A stretch of 64,000 bases of DNA from positions 63,100,660 to 63,164,659 of the forward strand of contig CM075649.1 of NCBI GenBank assembly GCA_037953625.1, written 5' to 3'. Position 1 is the first letter of the stretch. Each line of letters opens with the position of its first letter. Below, piece after piece: positions 1-12,522 of the stretch. The stretch is from Crotalaria pallida (Eukaryota; Streptophyta; Magnoliopsida; Fabales; Fabaceae). The notes below the pieces were generated by a model. The model was not told where the DNA came from and did no database searches. It was given only the letters and a program-made list of their open reading frames with translations. Position numbers and translations under genes: made by a program.

Positions 1-1128
1 TCTTCTTCTTCTTCCTTCTTCCTCCCACGGCCCCCCTTTCTCTCACTCTCTCTAAGAGGTTTAATGAGCCTCTTAGAATGTGTTTGGTTTAGAATGAAAG
101 TGGAGAAATGAGAAAATGAGTGAATGAATGAGAAAATGAACTAGGCTTCTTATATTTATAGGCCAACTAGTGATTTCCCTTTTTACCCTCATGAGAAATT
201 CGGTCATGTAGGAGTGTGAGGGGCAATTTTGGCACTTGGAAAGTTTGCATGGGTGGATTTTATCAAGGGGACAATAAGGAGTAATTTAGGGTATTAGGTC
301 TTTTCATTCATTATTTTGCTGTCCTACATCACGTCTCCTAATTTCTCAAGGATTAAATTCTACTCTTAATTTTCTTAATCCTAGAAGATAATAAACTTTC
401 CTACTCTCCCTTCATGCATGCTTGCCACCTATACACACTTATATACAATTTACATTTTCATGTCTCTAATCACACACATCATGCAAATAATGTAATGCAA
501 GGAATTTACACATCACACAATTATTCACATACACACCACATCAAATACTCTTTTTGATTTTAAGTTCACTTTATAAGACTACATAAAATAGTTTTCCTCT
601 CATAACATAACCATCATCAATAATAGCAAATAAAACTCCAAAATACACACTTTAAATAAAACATTTAACTGCACTATTTGGCTATAGATATAGCCCTCAT
701 TTCATTTTCTAAAATCATATTTGCATATTTAAAAGAGACCCTCAAAAGGAAAAGTTCGTTTGAGGTCTTTGACTATTTTTACCAATTTAAATACTCAAAA
801 TTCGTTTACAATGCATTCAGGAAATAAATTTTCGTAAATTAATCCAGAAAATTATAAAAGTCACATTTTCAAATTCTACATTTAAAGACGATCGTTTTCA
901 TATAAAGATCATAAAATTCGGAGTTACGGTTAAAAAGTTATGAATTATCAAAGTTATTCAATCTATTGAAATTCATCAAGAATTTCACTTCTTAAAGAAA
1001 TCTCAAATAGTAAAACCATTAGCTTAGAGTCCCTGAAAATACTCATCTTCACATCAATACATCTTTTGTCAATAAAATTTATCTCAAAAATTCATTTAAA
1101 ATAGACAAGGAATTTGCGGGTCGTCACA
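1..1128 (-). repeat. 3' LTR of element LARD-A, cut by window start
   Basis: This is the 5' portion (U3 side) of an LTR read on the minus strand. It ends at 1128 with GGGTCGTCACA, the complement of a TGTGACGACCC start, directly followed by a polypurine tract on the minus strand. Positions 1-470 repeat almost exactly at 7350-7817 in the partner LTR. No coding potential is seen. The rest of the LTR lies outside the window. Confidence 0.85.
151..160 (-). promoter_or_regulatory. LTR TATA box (LARD-A 3' LTR)
   Basis: Minus strand reads TATAAATATA about 970 bases inside the LTR start. The same box is present in the partner LTR at 7504-7513. It probably marks the U3/R border of the element's promoter. 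Confidence 0.6.
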
Positions 1129-1141
1129 TTCTCCCCAACTT
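1129..1141 (-). other. polypurine tract of LARD-A
   Basis: Minus strand AAGTTGGGGAGAA lies immediately before the 3' LTR start. The identical tract sits at 27620 and 50279 in the same position relative to other LTR copies. Confidence 0.8.
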
Positions 1142-2407
1142 AAAGATTTCTCGTCCCCGAGAAATGCGTTGCGAATTGGGCAGCAGGACACAAAATTCTC
1201 ACATTATGGTGAGGCCTATGAGAACATTCTCATTCTCACTTCGTGGTCGTACTTCCTTTGCTGCCATTATTCACTTTATAGTATTCCTTGTTTATCGCTT
1301 TCGGACGAAGAGGCTCCACACGTGCAACCACTTGCGTGTCGAATCGAGTCATGTCCAATGGACTAACAAAGAGGACACCATCTCTTTAACTGACCGTCGT
1401 TACAGAAGTCTCAACCTTAGATACAAACTTAGGAAATATCAAGCAAACATAATTTCACGCATCTCCAAGAGTACGAGGTTTTATCCAAAATCCTTAGATA
1501 TTCACTACTCTTGACAACTTTGGATTCCTACTAATCCACAAGTAACTACCCCTTCCTTTAGTTCTCTTTCTAACTCTAGTACTTTCATCCATCATTTCTA
1601 TGACTCAGGGGGATTCTATTGCAACTTTTGTTTTACTTCCTCAAAACAACCTCACTTTTCTCGTTAGATTCATCTTAAATATCAATCATGCCTACCACTT
1701 TCACCATCTAGACATCGGGTTGTAGTATAAGGCAATCATAATCATTTGGAGTTCCACCATAATCTCCTCAAATTTCTGACAATATATACCTCTTTTCCTT
1801 CCTTGCAACTCCCCAACTTTGATCAAACTTACTACTAGGTTTACCATTGTTCTATATTTTATTCAATTACCACCATTGATCCATCCATAATCATTCAAGA
1901 CTAAGCTATCTGGGTGACCATGACACTTTCATTTCCACAAGTCAGGCTAATGGATTTCGGAAAGAATCGATAAGGCTATGGGTTGATGGTAAGGCTCCTA
2001 AAGAAAATTTCGAATTTCAGCAACAATAACTTTTTTTGTTGAAGCAATTCAACAAATAAGGGATCCAAGAATAAAATCCTATTTCCTCAAAGGCAATGAC
2101 TACCCTTGTACCAAAAGGTGCGTCAAGGTCAACACACTTGGGTCTATCAAGCAATGATATCACATCAAAGGTTATGGGGTCTCAATCTTAGAATCTATTC
2201 GCTTTCTACTCGGTCTACTTCCTTTAGACTATATAACCAATGGGTTCATCAGACCAACACAGCTAACACTAGAACACAGACAGAGTCTCACACCCCAGAA
2301 AGGCGAGAACTTTGACCTTGTACTCCTTTCCTTACACTAGCAAAGACACAGAGTCATAGAAACAAAGCATGTAAGCCCATGCTTAAGGCCACTAAGGATT
2401 ACCATAA

Positions 2408-2419
2408 GCTCTGATACCA
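2408..2419 (-). other. primer-binding site, initiator Met tRNA, LARD-A
   Basis: Minus strand TGGTATCAGAGC, complementary to the 3' end of plant initiator methionine tRNA, lies three bases from the LTR end at 2423. Confidence 0.9.
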
Positions 2420-3539
2420 TTCTGTAACAACCCGATTTTCGTAACTCAAAATAACCAACTTTTATTTATTAAGTTGCTAAAAATGAGGCCAATTTTTTTT
2501 TTGTAAACACATTATTGAAATGTCATGGTTACAATTAACACTCTTTACTGAAAACCGAGTTGTTACTAAAACATATACTTACTTACTTGAGTTTCCCAAA
2601 AACATTTATCATGGAAAAATGGTTTGGTTTCAAACTCAATATAGCTCTTTACATTACATTAAAAGAACTTATACAGTTCTCACAAAGTTTCATTTTGACA
2701 CTTTTTCACAAATAGGGCATAATCTAAAATAAACTGAATTACATCAATAGTTCATCACTTAGGTAATCCTTGACTCTGGCTATTGACACCAAACTTAAAC
2801 TTAAAGGTAACAAGAGGCCACCTAGATTCATAGTACTACTCTTAAATCTTCCTGTTGAAGACGACTGGTCGAAGCTTCCCTTTCATCTTACGCTCTTCCT
2901 TCACTCCCGAAGATGACGCCATTCATGATGCTGCTTTCCCATGGTTAATTGACTTCATCTCTACCCCATCTAGAGAGGTGGTCTCCATACGATGCTCCAT
3001 CTGCCCGTTGAGATACCGGAAACACCGATATGCCAACGAACAAGAGAGAGTAAGCATTCTGAACGACGCATCGTCGACGGTGTGGGTTTACAATAGGCAA
3101 GATATAAAGACAATAAATACATAACAAGCAATCATAAAGACATCACAACATCCAAGTGTATCATCCTCATCATCATCATTTATTATCATCATCATTCGCA
3201 TCATCATTATCATTTATTATCTTGCCAATCTTATTCTCACTTTCCAACATAATCATTCTTTCTTTCTCAACTCTTTTCTCATTCACAACTTGCAAATCTT
3301 TCACTTTCATTCACTTCCCTCTTCATAGGGTCTCATTCATCTTTCCTCGCTTTTCATTCTCAATTCGATTCTCGTTATCAACATTCCCAAAAGATTTTGC
3401 TCTTATAATTATAAGTCTTTTCTTTACTCTTAAACTTTTCTTATCAAGTCTTATCGGATCACAAGCATCGATGATTGGGGAAATTAGAATATCATCGAGG
3501 TACTCATTTCTTTCATAGTTAGCACACACGTCTACATCT

Positions 3540-3985
3540 CCTCGGTCATCCACCCAACCTAGTCGGAAGCAAACAGGAGTACAGGACCTTTACCACGCGG
3601 GCACGACAGCTGTCTCAACAAATCAAATGGCTCCAAGCCAGGAGAACTGTAGAAAATCGGGTACAGTCTCAAATCAAATCAATTCATATAATATCAAGGC
3701 ACACTGTAGAAAAATCGGGTACAGTGGCAAAATCAAAGAGCCTCGTTCCAGTCCCTCTCACTGTTCCTGAATTGCCATAGGGGTGACAGTACTATTCTAG
3801 TTCCGGGTGCAGAACTTACCACGTCATAGGACCCAGTCCCCACCACGTCTGGTTACCACATGTGGAATTCATTCCGCCCAGAATAGTACTCAAGGCATCA
3901 TGACGTTTTACCGCCCTAGCCTACCCTATTGCATTCACAACCCGAATATCCCTGATATCCGGGGTATCTTCCTCTCCACTACTTC
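3540..3985 (-). other. stem-loop rich segment of LARD-A LTR
   Basis: Several perfect small hairpins lie here: GGCT/AGCC (3629-3639), ACTGTA/TACAGT (3646-3667), CACTGTA/TACAGTG (3702-3726), and an 11-bp stem AGTACTATTCT (3788-3798) with its complement at 3880-3890. The segment is downstream of the TATA box on the minus strand and so should be in the transcript. The homologous LARD-B segment keeps the first hairpin with both arms changed. Confidence 0.6.
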
Positions 3986-6900
3986 GCACTCATTTCTCAC
4001 CGAATTCGCATTTGTCAATGTCTTTTAAAGTCTTTTAAAGGTTTAGTTATTACCCTATGGTCGGCTCATCCTTAGTGCACCCCTTCAACGAGTCCCGACC
4101 ACTATCTTTCAACATTACTTTTCTCAACAGAGCACAGAGCTGGGATCGCATCAACATACTTGCATCTCATTCATAATCTTTCTCAACACCTCGTGTCATA
4201 AACTTTCTCAAAACCTCATTTTATAAACTTCCTCAAAATCTCGTTCCATAAACTTTTTCAAAATCTCATTTCATAACTTTCTCAAAATAACAACATATCT
4301 CAACATCTCATTTCACAGTCATCTCATTTCACAATCATCTCAACACCTCATTTCACAATCATCTCAACATCTCATTTCATACTCATCTCATTTCACAATC
4401 ATCTCAACATCTCATTTCAATCAACAACAACAACACTGCTTTCCTCAGCTCTGGCTCGACGTCATTACGATACTTTCATTCACATCATGTCTTATCTCTT
4501 ATCACATTCTCTTAACTCTCGTGACATCTTAAATCTTTCTCAAGCTTAACTCATATCTCTTTTCATTATTTCTTTTCTTAATGTCTTATCAAGGCTGCCT
4601 TTTCAATAAGGACTTAGGCCACACAGGGTATTATATCTTCTCTTTGCGTCTTTTACTTTCACAATCTTATCCACATTATCTCATTCGTCTTTCTTTTCAG
4701 TCATATTTCATTAATTTCACATCTCATTCACATTATCTCATTTTCAGGACGTAACAGACGTCCATCAGCATGCTACTCTTATTAATCAACACTTTAAATA
4801 TTATCATGCATAAGTAAACATTTAAGCAGATAAACATAAGCATGCTATTTCACATCATAAACATATAGATTCATCACATAACAACACGTGGTCTTTGTCT
4901 CCTTCGTATAAGTGGCCACACAACACAAACAATTGCCACTATACTACTGACTCAGAACCACCAAGTTCTGATCATTGAGATGATCCGGAACGTCCTAATA
5001 AATCACCTAGATACCACGGTATCTTAGGAAAGCTTCTCTCTCACCTCAGGTCCAGCAATTAAATGTACACGATCTCCGCGAATCCTTATCACTGTCAGCT
5101 GCCCCAATCCCTCGTATTTAAAATTCCTCGTATTAACAGAACATGTTTTTGTTATTAACTTATATAAGAAAATCGTCTCTCAACTCAAAAACATTTCATT
5201 TCTCGTCGGAAGACTTAAAACATAATCGTTTTCTCAAAACAACTCTAACATTTTCTAGTACTTTAAGTACTTCAAAACCATTTGAAAATATCTAATAATG
5301 TAATTTAAACCAATTGATTAGGTTGCTGGTCCGTCTTGAACAACACCTTAATCACCTCCAAAAACACCGAAAAATTCACCGTTTTAATCCGGCTTTTTCC
5401 CAAATCAAATACCACTTGAAAACCATACTTTAAATCATATGAATACACTTTTTAAAGTTAAGGAACAACTTTAAACAACTCTGAACAACAAAGAATTGCT
5501 TCATAAAATCACTTTAATAAAAATCCGAAAACATCGTAAAAGCACTTTTTTGCTTCAAATAATTCTTTAGCTCAAAATTATCACTTTAAAATTCAAGCTT
5601 TTGTCATAAACAAATATTGGACAGCCACCAATTATAATCCAACAATCCCAATTAAATCAAATCGAACTATCTTAAAATCAATTAATTTCAAAACCAATTA
5701 CGTACTCAAATATTTTCCAAACATCAACTTAACACACAAACAACAAACAACACTTTATTAATTAATTAGAAGCATATAACCAATTTGATCAACATCAAAG
5801 CAATTATACAACTCACAATCTTTTCCAAATAATTCATTTTCATAAAACAAAACACTTAGACATACATATACTCACAACCGAATTGAACCAAAGATGTAAA
5901 CGAAGCACATTTGTTTTTCTTACTTTAAACAACTTAATTCCTTTCAAAAATCACTATATAAATTTATTTTTATGCAACTAAATTTCCTAGACTTATTTAC
6001 ACTTCATGGCCGAATGGAATCAAAGAAAACAAGTCAAAAATTACAAATCAAAAACACATAAACCAACTTAATTCGTTTCAATCACTTAAACTCCACTTTC
6101 TTTTTCATGAAACAAAATTATTTACTCTTCCTTTTGCTCTTGACCGAATGCACACACATATATACATTTAAGCACAAATTTTTTCCAAACCAACTAGCTT
6201 AACATCAACTCATGGAAACACACTCATTATTTCAAGTCACTTCATGAAAAGAATCCTAACCTAATTAGCATGCATTGGCCGAATATTCATCATGATAAAG
6301 ACAAGGTTTTTGGTTCACTTTTCAACATGCAAAAATCAAGGTTCATGGATCAAATCATGCACTTTCTTACACAAAATTTTAAAAACATCATTTCCTTTTT
6401 AGAGTACTAAACCGAATCATCATCATAATTTAGGCAAGGTTTTTGACTTCAAATCTTATGCATGCACTTTAAAGTTTTTAAATCAAGTAAAGATTTACAT
6501 GCATGTGCCTTTTTCATGAAAAACAAAACATGATCTCTTAGTTCTAGGCTTAAACCGAATCAATGTCATTAGAAATCAAGATTTAACTTCAAATCTTTAA
6601 AATGCAAGAACACAATGCATAGATCATGCTTTTTTTGAACCAAAAATCATTTTCAAAAGCTTTCTTTCCTTGGTTCTTTGCAAAACCGTGACACGCACTA
6701 AGAAAATATCAAAGCTTTATGTTCAAAAACAACATGCATGACTTCAAGATCAAAACTTTTCATGGATTAAGACAAACTCAAAGCTTTATCAAAGATCAAG
6801 TCAAAAATCAAGACATGCAAGGTTCAAAATCATAACTTTTTTACTTATTAAACATAGATCATCACCAAATCAACATGCAAGGCCCAAGATCTCAACTTTA

Positions 6901-7503
6901 TCATCAATCAAGTTTAGATTATAAATTTATTCATCAAATTATCTCATAAAAGCTTCATGAATCACGGTTTTAAGCAAGAAAACTTAACATGCAAAGAAGT
7001 TTATTTCAAACTCACAAAAATCTCAACAACTCTTCAGATCTTTAAGATTTAGTTTGAAAAGCATCAAGATCCATTATATAAGTTTTAGCCGAATCATCTA
7101 GCTCATGGTTTAGAAATTTACTAGTTCCTTTAACTCCAAAAAATCATGATCAAAGCATTATCAACACATACAATCACCACTAAACCACAAAATCAAACAT
7201 GCAAAAGAAGAAAAGAAGATTACAAGATCAAGAATCAAAACCAACTCTAAACTCTTCTTATGCTCTTCGAAATACCCACCAAAAGAGAGGTTGGTCTTCT
7301 AGCTTCTAGTACTTGGATCTTCAAGGAAAATCCATGATCATGCTCCAAATCTTCTTCTTCATCCTTCTTCCTCCCACGGCCCCCTTTTCTCTCTCTCTCT
7401 CTCTCTAAGATGTTTAATGAGCCTCTTAGAATGTGTTTGGTTTAGAATGAAAGTGGAGAAATGAGAAAATGAGTGAATGAATGAGAAAATGAACTAGGCT
7501 TCT

Positions 7504-7513
7504 TATATTTATA
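7504..7513 (-). promoter_or_regulatory. LTR TATA box (LARD-A 5' LTR)
   Basis: Minus strand TATAAATATA, identical in sequence and context to the box at 151-160. As part of the 5' LTR it would drive transcription of the element. Confidence 0.6.
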
Positions 7514-7817
7514 GGCCAACTAGTGATTTCCCTTTTTACCCTCATGAGAAATTCGGTCATGTAGGAGTGTGAGGGGCAATTTTGGCACTTGGAAAGTTTG
7601 CATGGGTGGATTTTATCAAGGGGACAATAAGGAGTAATTTAGGGTTTTAGGTCTTATCATTCATTATTTTGCTTTCCTACATCACATCTTCTAATTTCTC
7701 AAGGATTAAATTCTACTCTTAATTTTCTTAATCCTAGAAGATAATAAACTTTCCTACTCTCCCTTCATGCATGCTTGCCACCTATACACACTTATATACC
7801 TATACACATTTTCATGT

Positions 7818-10800
7818 CTCTGTTTGTCCGTCAGTCTGAGGATGATAAGCAGATCCCATTTTTAACTTTGTTCCCAGGGCTTGATGCAGACTATTCCAAA
7901 ACCGAGATGTGAACCTTGGATCACGGTCAGACAGTATACTAGAAGGTATACCATGAAATTGTACCACCTCATCAATGTAGAGTGGAGCAAGCCTTTCCAT
8001 CGAATAATGCATATTTACGGGGATAAAATGCGCAGATTTAGTTAACCGATCTACTACAACCCATATGGCATCAAAATTCTGATCCGTCCTTGGTAAACTT
8101 GTCACAAAATCCATCGATATGCTGTCCCATTTCCACCGAGGGACCTCCAAGCATTGTAGCTCTCCTCCTGGCTTCTTATGCTCGGCCTTCGTCTTCTGAC
8201 AAATCAGACACGATGCCACATACTCAGCCACATCTTTCTTTAATCCAGACCACCAGAACAACTTTTTCAAATCCTGATACATCTTAGTTGTTCCCGGATG
8301 CATACTCATCCGACTCTTGTGCGCTTCCTCTAATATCATTCTTCTATGTTTTGCGTCCTTTGGAATGCATATCCTCGTTTTGAAACGAAGAAGTCCATCC
8401 TTTCCTTCCTAGAAGTTTGGTTCTTTCCCTTCAAATGCCAATCTTTTCTTTTCCTTAAGCTCACCATCTTCTTTTTGTCGCTCGCGGATCAGAGTCATAA
8501 ACTCATTCGTGATCTGCAGCATTCCTAACTTTAAGTTTGTTGGCTCGACTTCCATTACCAAACTCATGTCCCGAAACTTCTCTAGTAACGCAGCCTCCTT
8601 GATCATCATGGCACTCGCATGCAATGTCTTTCTGCTTAAGGCATCGGCAACCTTATTCGCCTTTCCAGGATGATAAATGAGTTCAAAGTCATAATCTTTG
8701 AGAAACTCCGTCCACCGACGTTGTCTCATGTTCAGCTCTTTCTGGTCAAAGAGATACTTCAAACTCTTATGGTCACTGAATACTCGGAACACAGTGCCAT
8801 AGAGATAGTGCCTCCAGATCTTGAGAGCGAAAACTATTGCGGCTAGCTCCAAGTCGTGCGTCGGATAATTCACCTCATGCACCTTCAACTGCCTTGATGC
8901 GTATGCCACAACCTTACCATCTTGCATCAGCACACATCCGAGGCCTTGCCCTGAAGCGTCGCAGTACACATCAAAACTCTTCTGCGGATCAGGTAGGATT
9001 AACACTGGTGAAGTCGTCAACTTTTCCTTCATCTTTTGGAAACTCTCTTCGCACTTCGAGTCCCAAACAAAAGGTTGATCCTTCTTGGTCAACTTTGTCA
9101 AAGGTTGGGAGATCTTCGAAAATCCTTCCATAAACCTTCGATAGTACCCGGCAAGTCCTAAGAAACTCCGGTCTTCCGTCACCGTCTTAGGTTGTTCCCA
9201 TCGAAGAACTGATTCAACCTTTGTTGGATCGACAGCTATTCCTCCTTTCGAGATCACGTGTCCCAAAAACTTAACCTCCTCCAGCCAAAACTCGCACTTC
9301 GAGAGTTTGGCGTACAACTGTTTCTCCTTTAAAACTTCCAACACAATCCTTAAGTGTTCTGCATGTTCTTTGGGACTCTTTGAGTAGACCAAAATATCGT
9401 CTATAAAGACTACTACAAACGAGTCCGGAACGGTCTGAAGACCCTATTCATGTAATCCATAAAGACAGCAGGAGCATTCGTCAAACCGAACAGCATTACC
9501 ACATACTCATAATGCCCATAACGAGACCGAAACGCTGTCTTGGGAATGTCCTGTTCCCGAATCCTTATCTGATGGTACCCAGATCTTAGATCTATCTTCA
9601 AGAAAACAGAAGCTCCACGAACTTGATCCATAAGATCGTCTATCCTCGGCAGAGGGTATTTGTTCTTGATGGTCACCTTGTTCAACTGCCGGTAGTCCAC
9701 GCACATATGCAGACTTCCGTCCTTCTTTCTTACAAACAACACCGGCGCACCCCAGGGAGACACGCTTGGTCTGATCAAGTGTTTCTGTAGCAACTCTTCT
9801 ACTTGCTTCTTCAACTCAACCATTTCCGGCGGCGCCATCCTATACGGTGCTATAGAGATTGGGCCAGCTCCTGGGATTAGATCGATACCAAACTCGATTT
9901 CTCGAGTTGGCGGCAACCCCGGTACATCATCCGTGAACACTTCCGTAAATTCCTTTACCACCGGTGTTCCTCCTAACTCCTTCTCCTCTTCTTCCCTCGT
10001 TACAGAGAACAAACACATGAAGCCTTTGGGTTCGGGGTTCGAGGGTTGAAGGTCTTTGTACAAGGCTATCCTCTTATCACAGTCGATGATCACTCGGTTT
10101 CTCATCATCCAATCCATACCCAGAATGACATCTAACTGTGACAAAGGTAAACAGACTAGGTCTACACTCGAGACGCGGCCTAATACCTCGACCAAACAGT
10201 TTAGACAGACTTTGGAAGTAAGGACAGGGGAATTAGTTGGGGTTTCTATTCTAAAGCAGTATGGTGAATCGGATAGGGGCAAGTTCAAACGATTCACACA
10301 TTCGTATGAAACAAAGGAATGAGTAGCTCCAGAATCAAACAAAACTTTACAAGGTTGACTATTGAGAAGAAGGGTACCTTGCACGAGATCAGAGGCTTGA
10401 TTGGCTTCAGCACCACTGAGAGTAAACACTTTCCCCCTAGCCACGGGTCTATTCACCGATCCCTTCGAGTCATTCTTCTCGGGTTCTCTGCAGTCTCTTG
10501 ACCAATGACCCGGTTTACCACACTTAAAACAACCAGAGGACGTCTTCTGGCAAACCTCTCCGAAATGATGACGCTTGCACTTATCGCACAACGGAGCATT
10601 TCCTCGATAACTCGCTGCTTGTCCCGACATCCTGCCTTTACCCTTGTGCTTGAAGTGCGGTCGTTGGCCTCTAAAGTTCGACTCCTTGCGCTTCTGCGAC
10701 CCGAAACTCTGCTGATTCCTCTTATTTCGCAGGTATAGCTCCTCAGCCCTCTTATCATCTTCATAAACTCGGCACATGTCGACCAGAGTTGAGAAGTTCT

Positions 10801-11380
10801 GAATCTTCTGATAGCTGAAAGCGGCTTTTAAATCCGGCCTTAGTCCATTCTTGAACTTGATGCACTTGCTTCGTTCGTCAGGGTGTTGCTGAAAGTAAGG
10901 AGAATACTTAAGCAACTCCTCGAACTTAGCCGTGTATTCGCCCACAGTCATGTCGCCCTGCTGCAGTTGCAGAAACTCGACCTCCTTCTTACGCCTCAGA
11001 TCCTCAGGAAAGTACTTTTCCGTAAACACTTGCCATGTGACTTCCCGACCTTCGTGAGCCAAGAGTTGAACAGCGTGCTTCCACCAGTTCTCAGCTTCCC
11101 CAAACAACATGTACGTGGCGTAGGTCACCCGCTGAGCATCCGTACATCCTAAGGTTTGGAAGATTTTGTCCAGTTCGCTTATCCACTTGTTAGCCTCATC
11201 GGGTTTGAAACCTCCCTCAAACCTAGGAGGGTTATAGTTTCGGAATTCGGACAGACTACGGAACTCGACTTGTCCCGCTTGGTCTGGGGGTGGTTGGTTA
11301 GCTTGTTGTTGCATGTTCTCGAGCACCGTAGTGATCCTATCTAAAACGTCAGCTAAATTACGTTGATTCCTAGCTGCCAT
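7818..11380 (-). pseudogene. gag-pol polyprotein of a Tekay/Del-like Ty3/gypsy retrotransposon, broken
   Basis: Read on the minus strand from an ATG at 11380. The gag domain covers about residues 40-230 (EFRNYNPPRFEGG, then a retrotrans-gag core), followed by a CCHC zinc knuckle CFKCGKPGHWSRDC near residue 285. Next come an aspartic protease (DSGATHSFVS, near 345) and reverse transcriptase from about residue 490 (RKKDGSLHMCVDYRQLN, then the IDD catalytic block near 9405). RNase H follows (YCDASG, SDHKSL, VADALS), then the integrase zinc finger (HHCC) and a core with D, D and E in MDFVT, LSDRD and QTDGQTE. Three lesions are visible: a one-base deletion near 9425 just before the RT active site, an in-frame TAG at 8409-8411 between RNase H and integrase, and loss of everything after the integrase glutamate at 7818, including any chromodomain. 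Lineage assignment rests on gag and RT wording and the Met-tRNA primer site. The gene cannot make a working polyprotein. Confidence 0.92.
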
Positions 11381-11526
11381 TGTGAACCTGCACTAAAGGC
11401 TAAGTATCACAATAGACCTAAGGGAACTGAAGTCCTACAACTACCTTAATCCTATAACTATTCTAGTCTTTATGGGACTAACTATGGACCAGGTGCAGGA
11501 CCTTCAGCTCTGATACCAAAAAAGGG
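11381..11526 (-). other. 5' leader with Met-tRNA primer-binding site
   Basis: This is the short untranslated stretch between the LTR and the gag start. The primer-binding site TGGTATCAGAGC (minus strand) is at 11507-11518. It is separated from the first LTR-like start at 11527 by an 8-base A/C spacer, longer than usual. Confidence 0.8.
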
Positions 11527-12522
11527 TGTGACGCTCTCATTTTCCAAAAAGGTTTTGTGTAACACTCTCACATTTATTAGATAATTTTAGGTTTTATTAA
11601 AATCGGAGTTTGAAAATTTCTTTTTAACACTTAAATTCTTTTAAAAGGTTTTACGAAAATCCGGCAGAGTTTCCTCTGTTTTCCGGACTTCCCAAAAATT
11701 TTCTTCTAAAAACCTGTCAGTCCAGAATTGTTTAAAAACATAAACAACAACAGTTTAAAAGTCGTAACAGATCCTAACGCCCGATTAATGCAATTTCAGG
11801 GCAAACTACTAATTCATATATAATTTACAAAAAGTAATTATCCACTCAAAATATGTAAAATACATTCCACGTAGTGGAACTTAAAATCCTGCTCGGCCAG
11901 CACTGGTGTATGCTCCACTTGTGTACCTGAAAAATATTAACCACACAGGGGAAGCATCACACAGAACTTAAAAGAGAGATTTCTAAGCAGATATATACGA
12001 CACACCAAGACCATTCAAGCCTATGCTATACTACTTAATTCGTGCTCTTCTTTTCCCCTTTTTACTTCCTAACTGTTTCCCAATTCTTTTTCTTTTTAAT
12101 TGTTTCCTTTTAAATAATTCCTAACCTCTAATTATTTTTGTTCCTCGTTACTTTCGCTCTATCCTGTTTACCCCTTTTTCCTAATCACCCTAGTTTCTCT
12201 ATTCACTCTCTTTCCAACTAACCTATTACTTTTTCTTCCTTTCCCCTCCTCTTATTTTCATCCTTTATCCGTTTTCCATTATTCGTTTATGTTTAGCATT
12301 TCCATAGTTATTCTCCTTATTTATTTCCTCTAATTCCTATATTAATTCCATTGTTTACCTTCTTATTTCATTTCTCAATGTCCACTCTATTATCCATTTT
12401 TCCTTTTCATTACCATTTTCCATTTCCTTTTCCATTTTTCCTTTTTAATTATTTTCCCCGTTTCCAAATAAATCCCGTTATATCCCCTTACCTTTTTCCT
12501 TATTCTTTTCCCTTTTATTTAC

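Larger units (their letters stand above)
1129..2422 (-). mobile_element. LARD-A internal region, non-coding
   Basis: This is the whole internal domain of the element, only 1,294 bases between LTRs. It starts with a polypurine tract and ends with a primer-binding site, both on the minus strand. No gag, protease, RT or integrase motif was found on either strand, and the short open frames here have no recognisable content. The element therefore looks non-autonomous, with LTRs (at least 5.4 kb) far longer than the internal domain, as in LARD-type elements. The first ~130 bases recur at 27620-27761. Confidence 0.75.
2423..7817 (-). repeat. 5' LTR of LARD-A, truncated at its outer end
   Basis: The LTR begins on the plus strand with TGTAACAACCCG next to the primer-binding site. 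It matches the 3' LTR from 7350 to 7817 and then stops abruptly, where integrase sequence of another element begins. About 660 bases that should follow (counterpart of roughly 470-1128) are missing. Stretches at 3520-4080 are homologous to LTRs of LARD-B at 37520-38060. Everything from 4000 to 7300 is AT-rich, non-coding LTR sequence with CAT/ATC-rich simple repeats (4200-4440). Confidence 0.8.

Noticed and set aside
1164..1514. 116-codon plus-strand frame in the LARD-A internal region
   Set aside because: Antisense, overlaps another frame, composition not protein-like, and not preserved in the copy at 27620.
2408..2419. tRNA gene suggested by Met-tRNA complement (also 11507, 35456, 51950)
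   Set aside because: Only the 12-base 3' complement is present next to LTR ends. These are primer-binding sites, not tRNA genes.
7818..11380. Endogenous pararetrovirus (caulimovirus-like) origin for the RT sequence
   Set aside because: Gag, zinc knuckle, protease, RT, RNase H and integrase come in Ty3/gypsy order with an LTR and primer site. No movement protein or coat-like region is seen.
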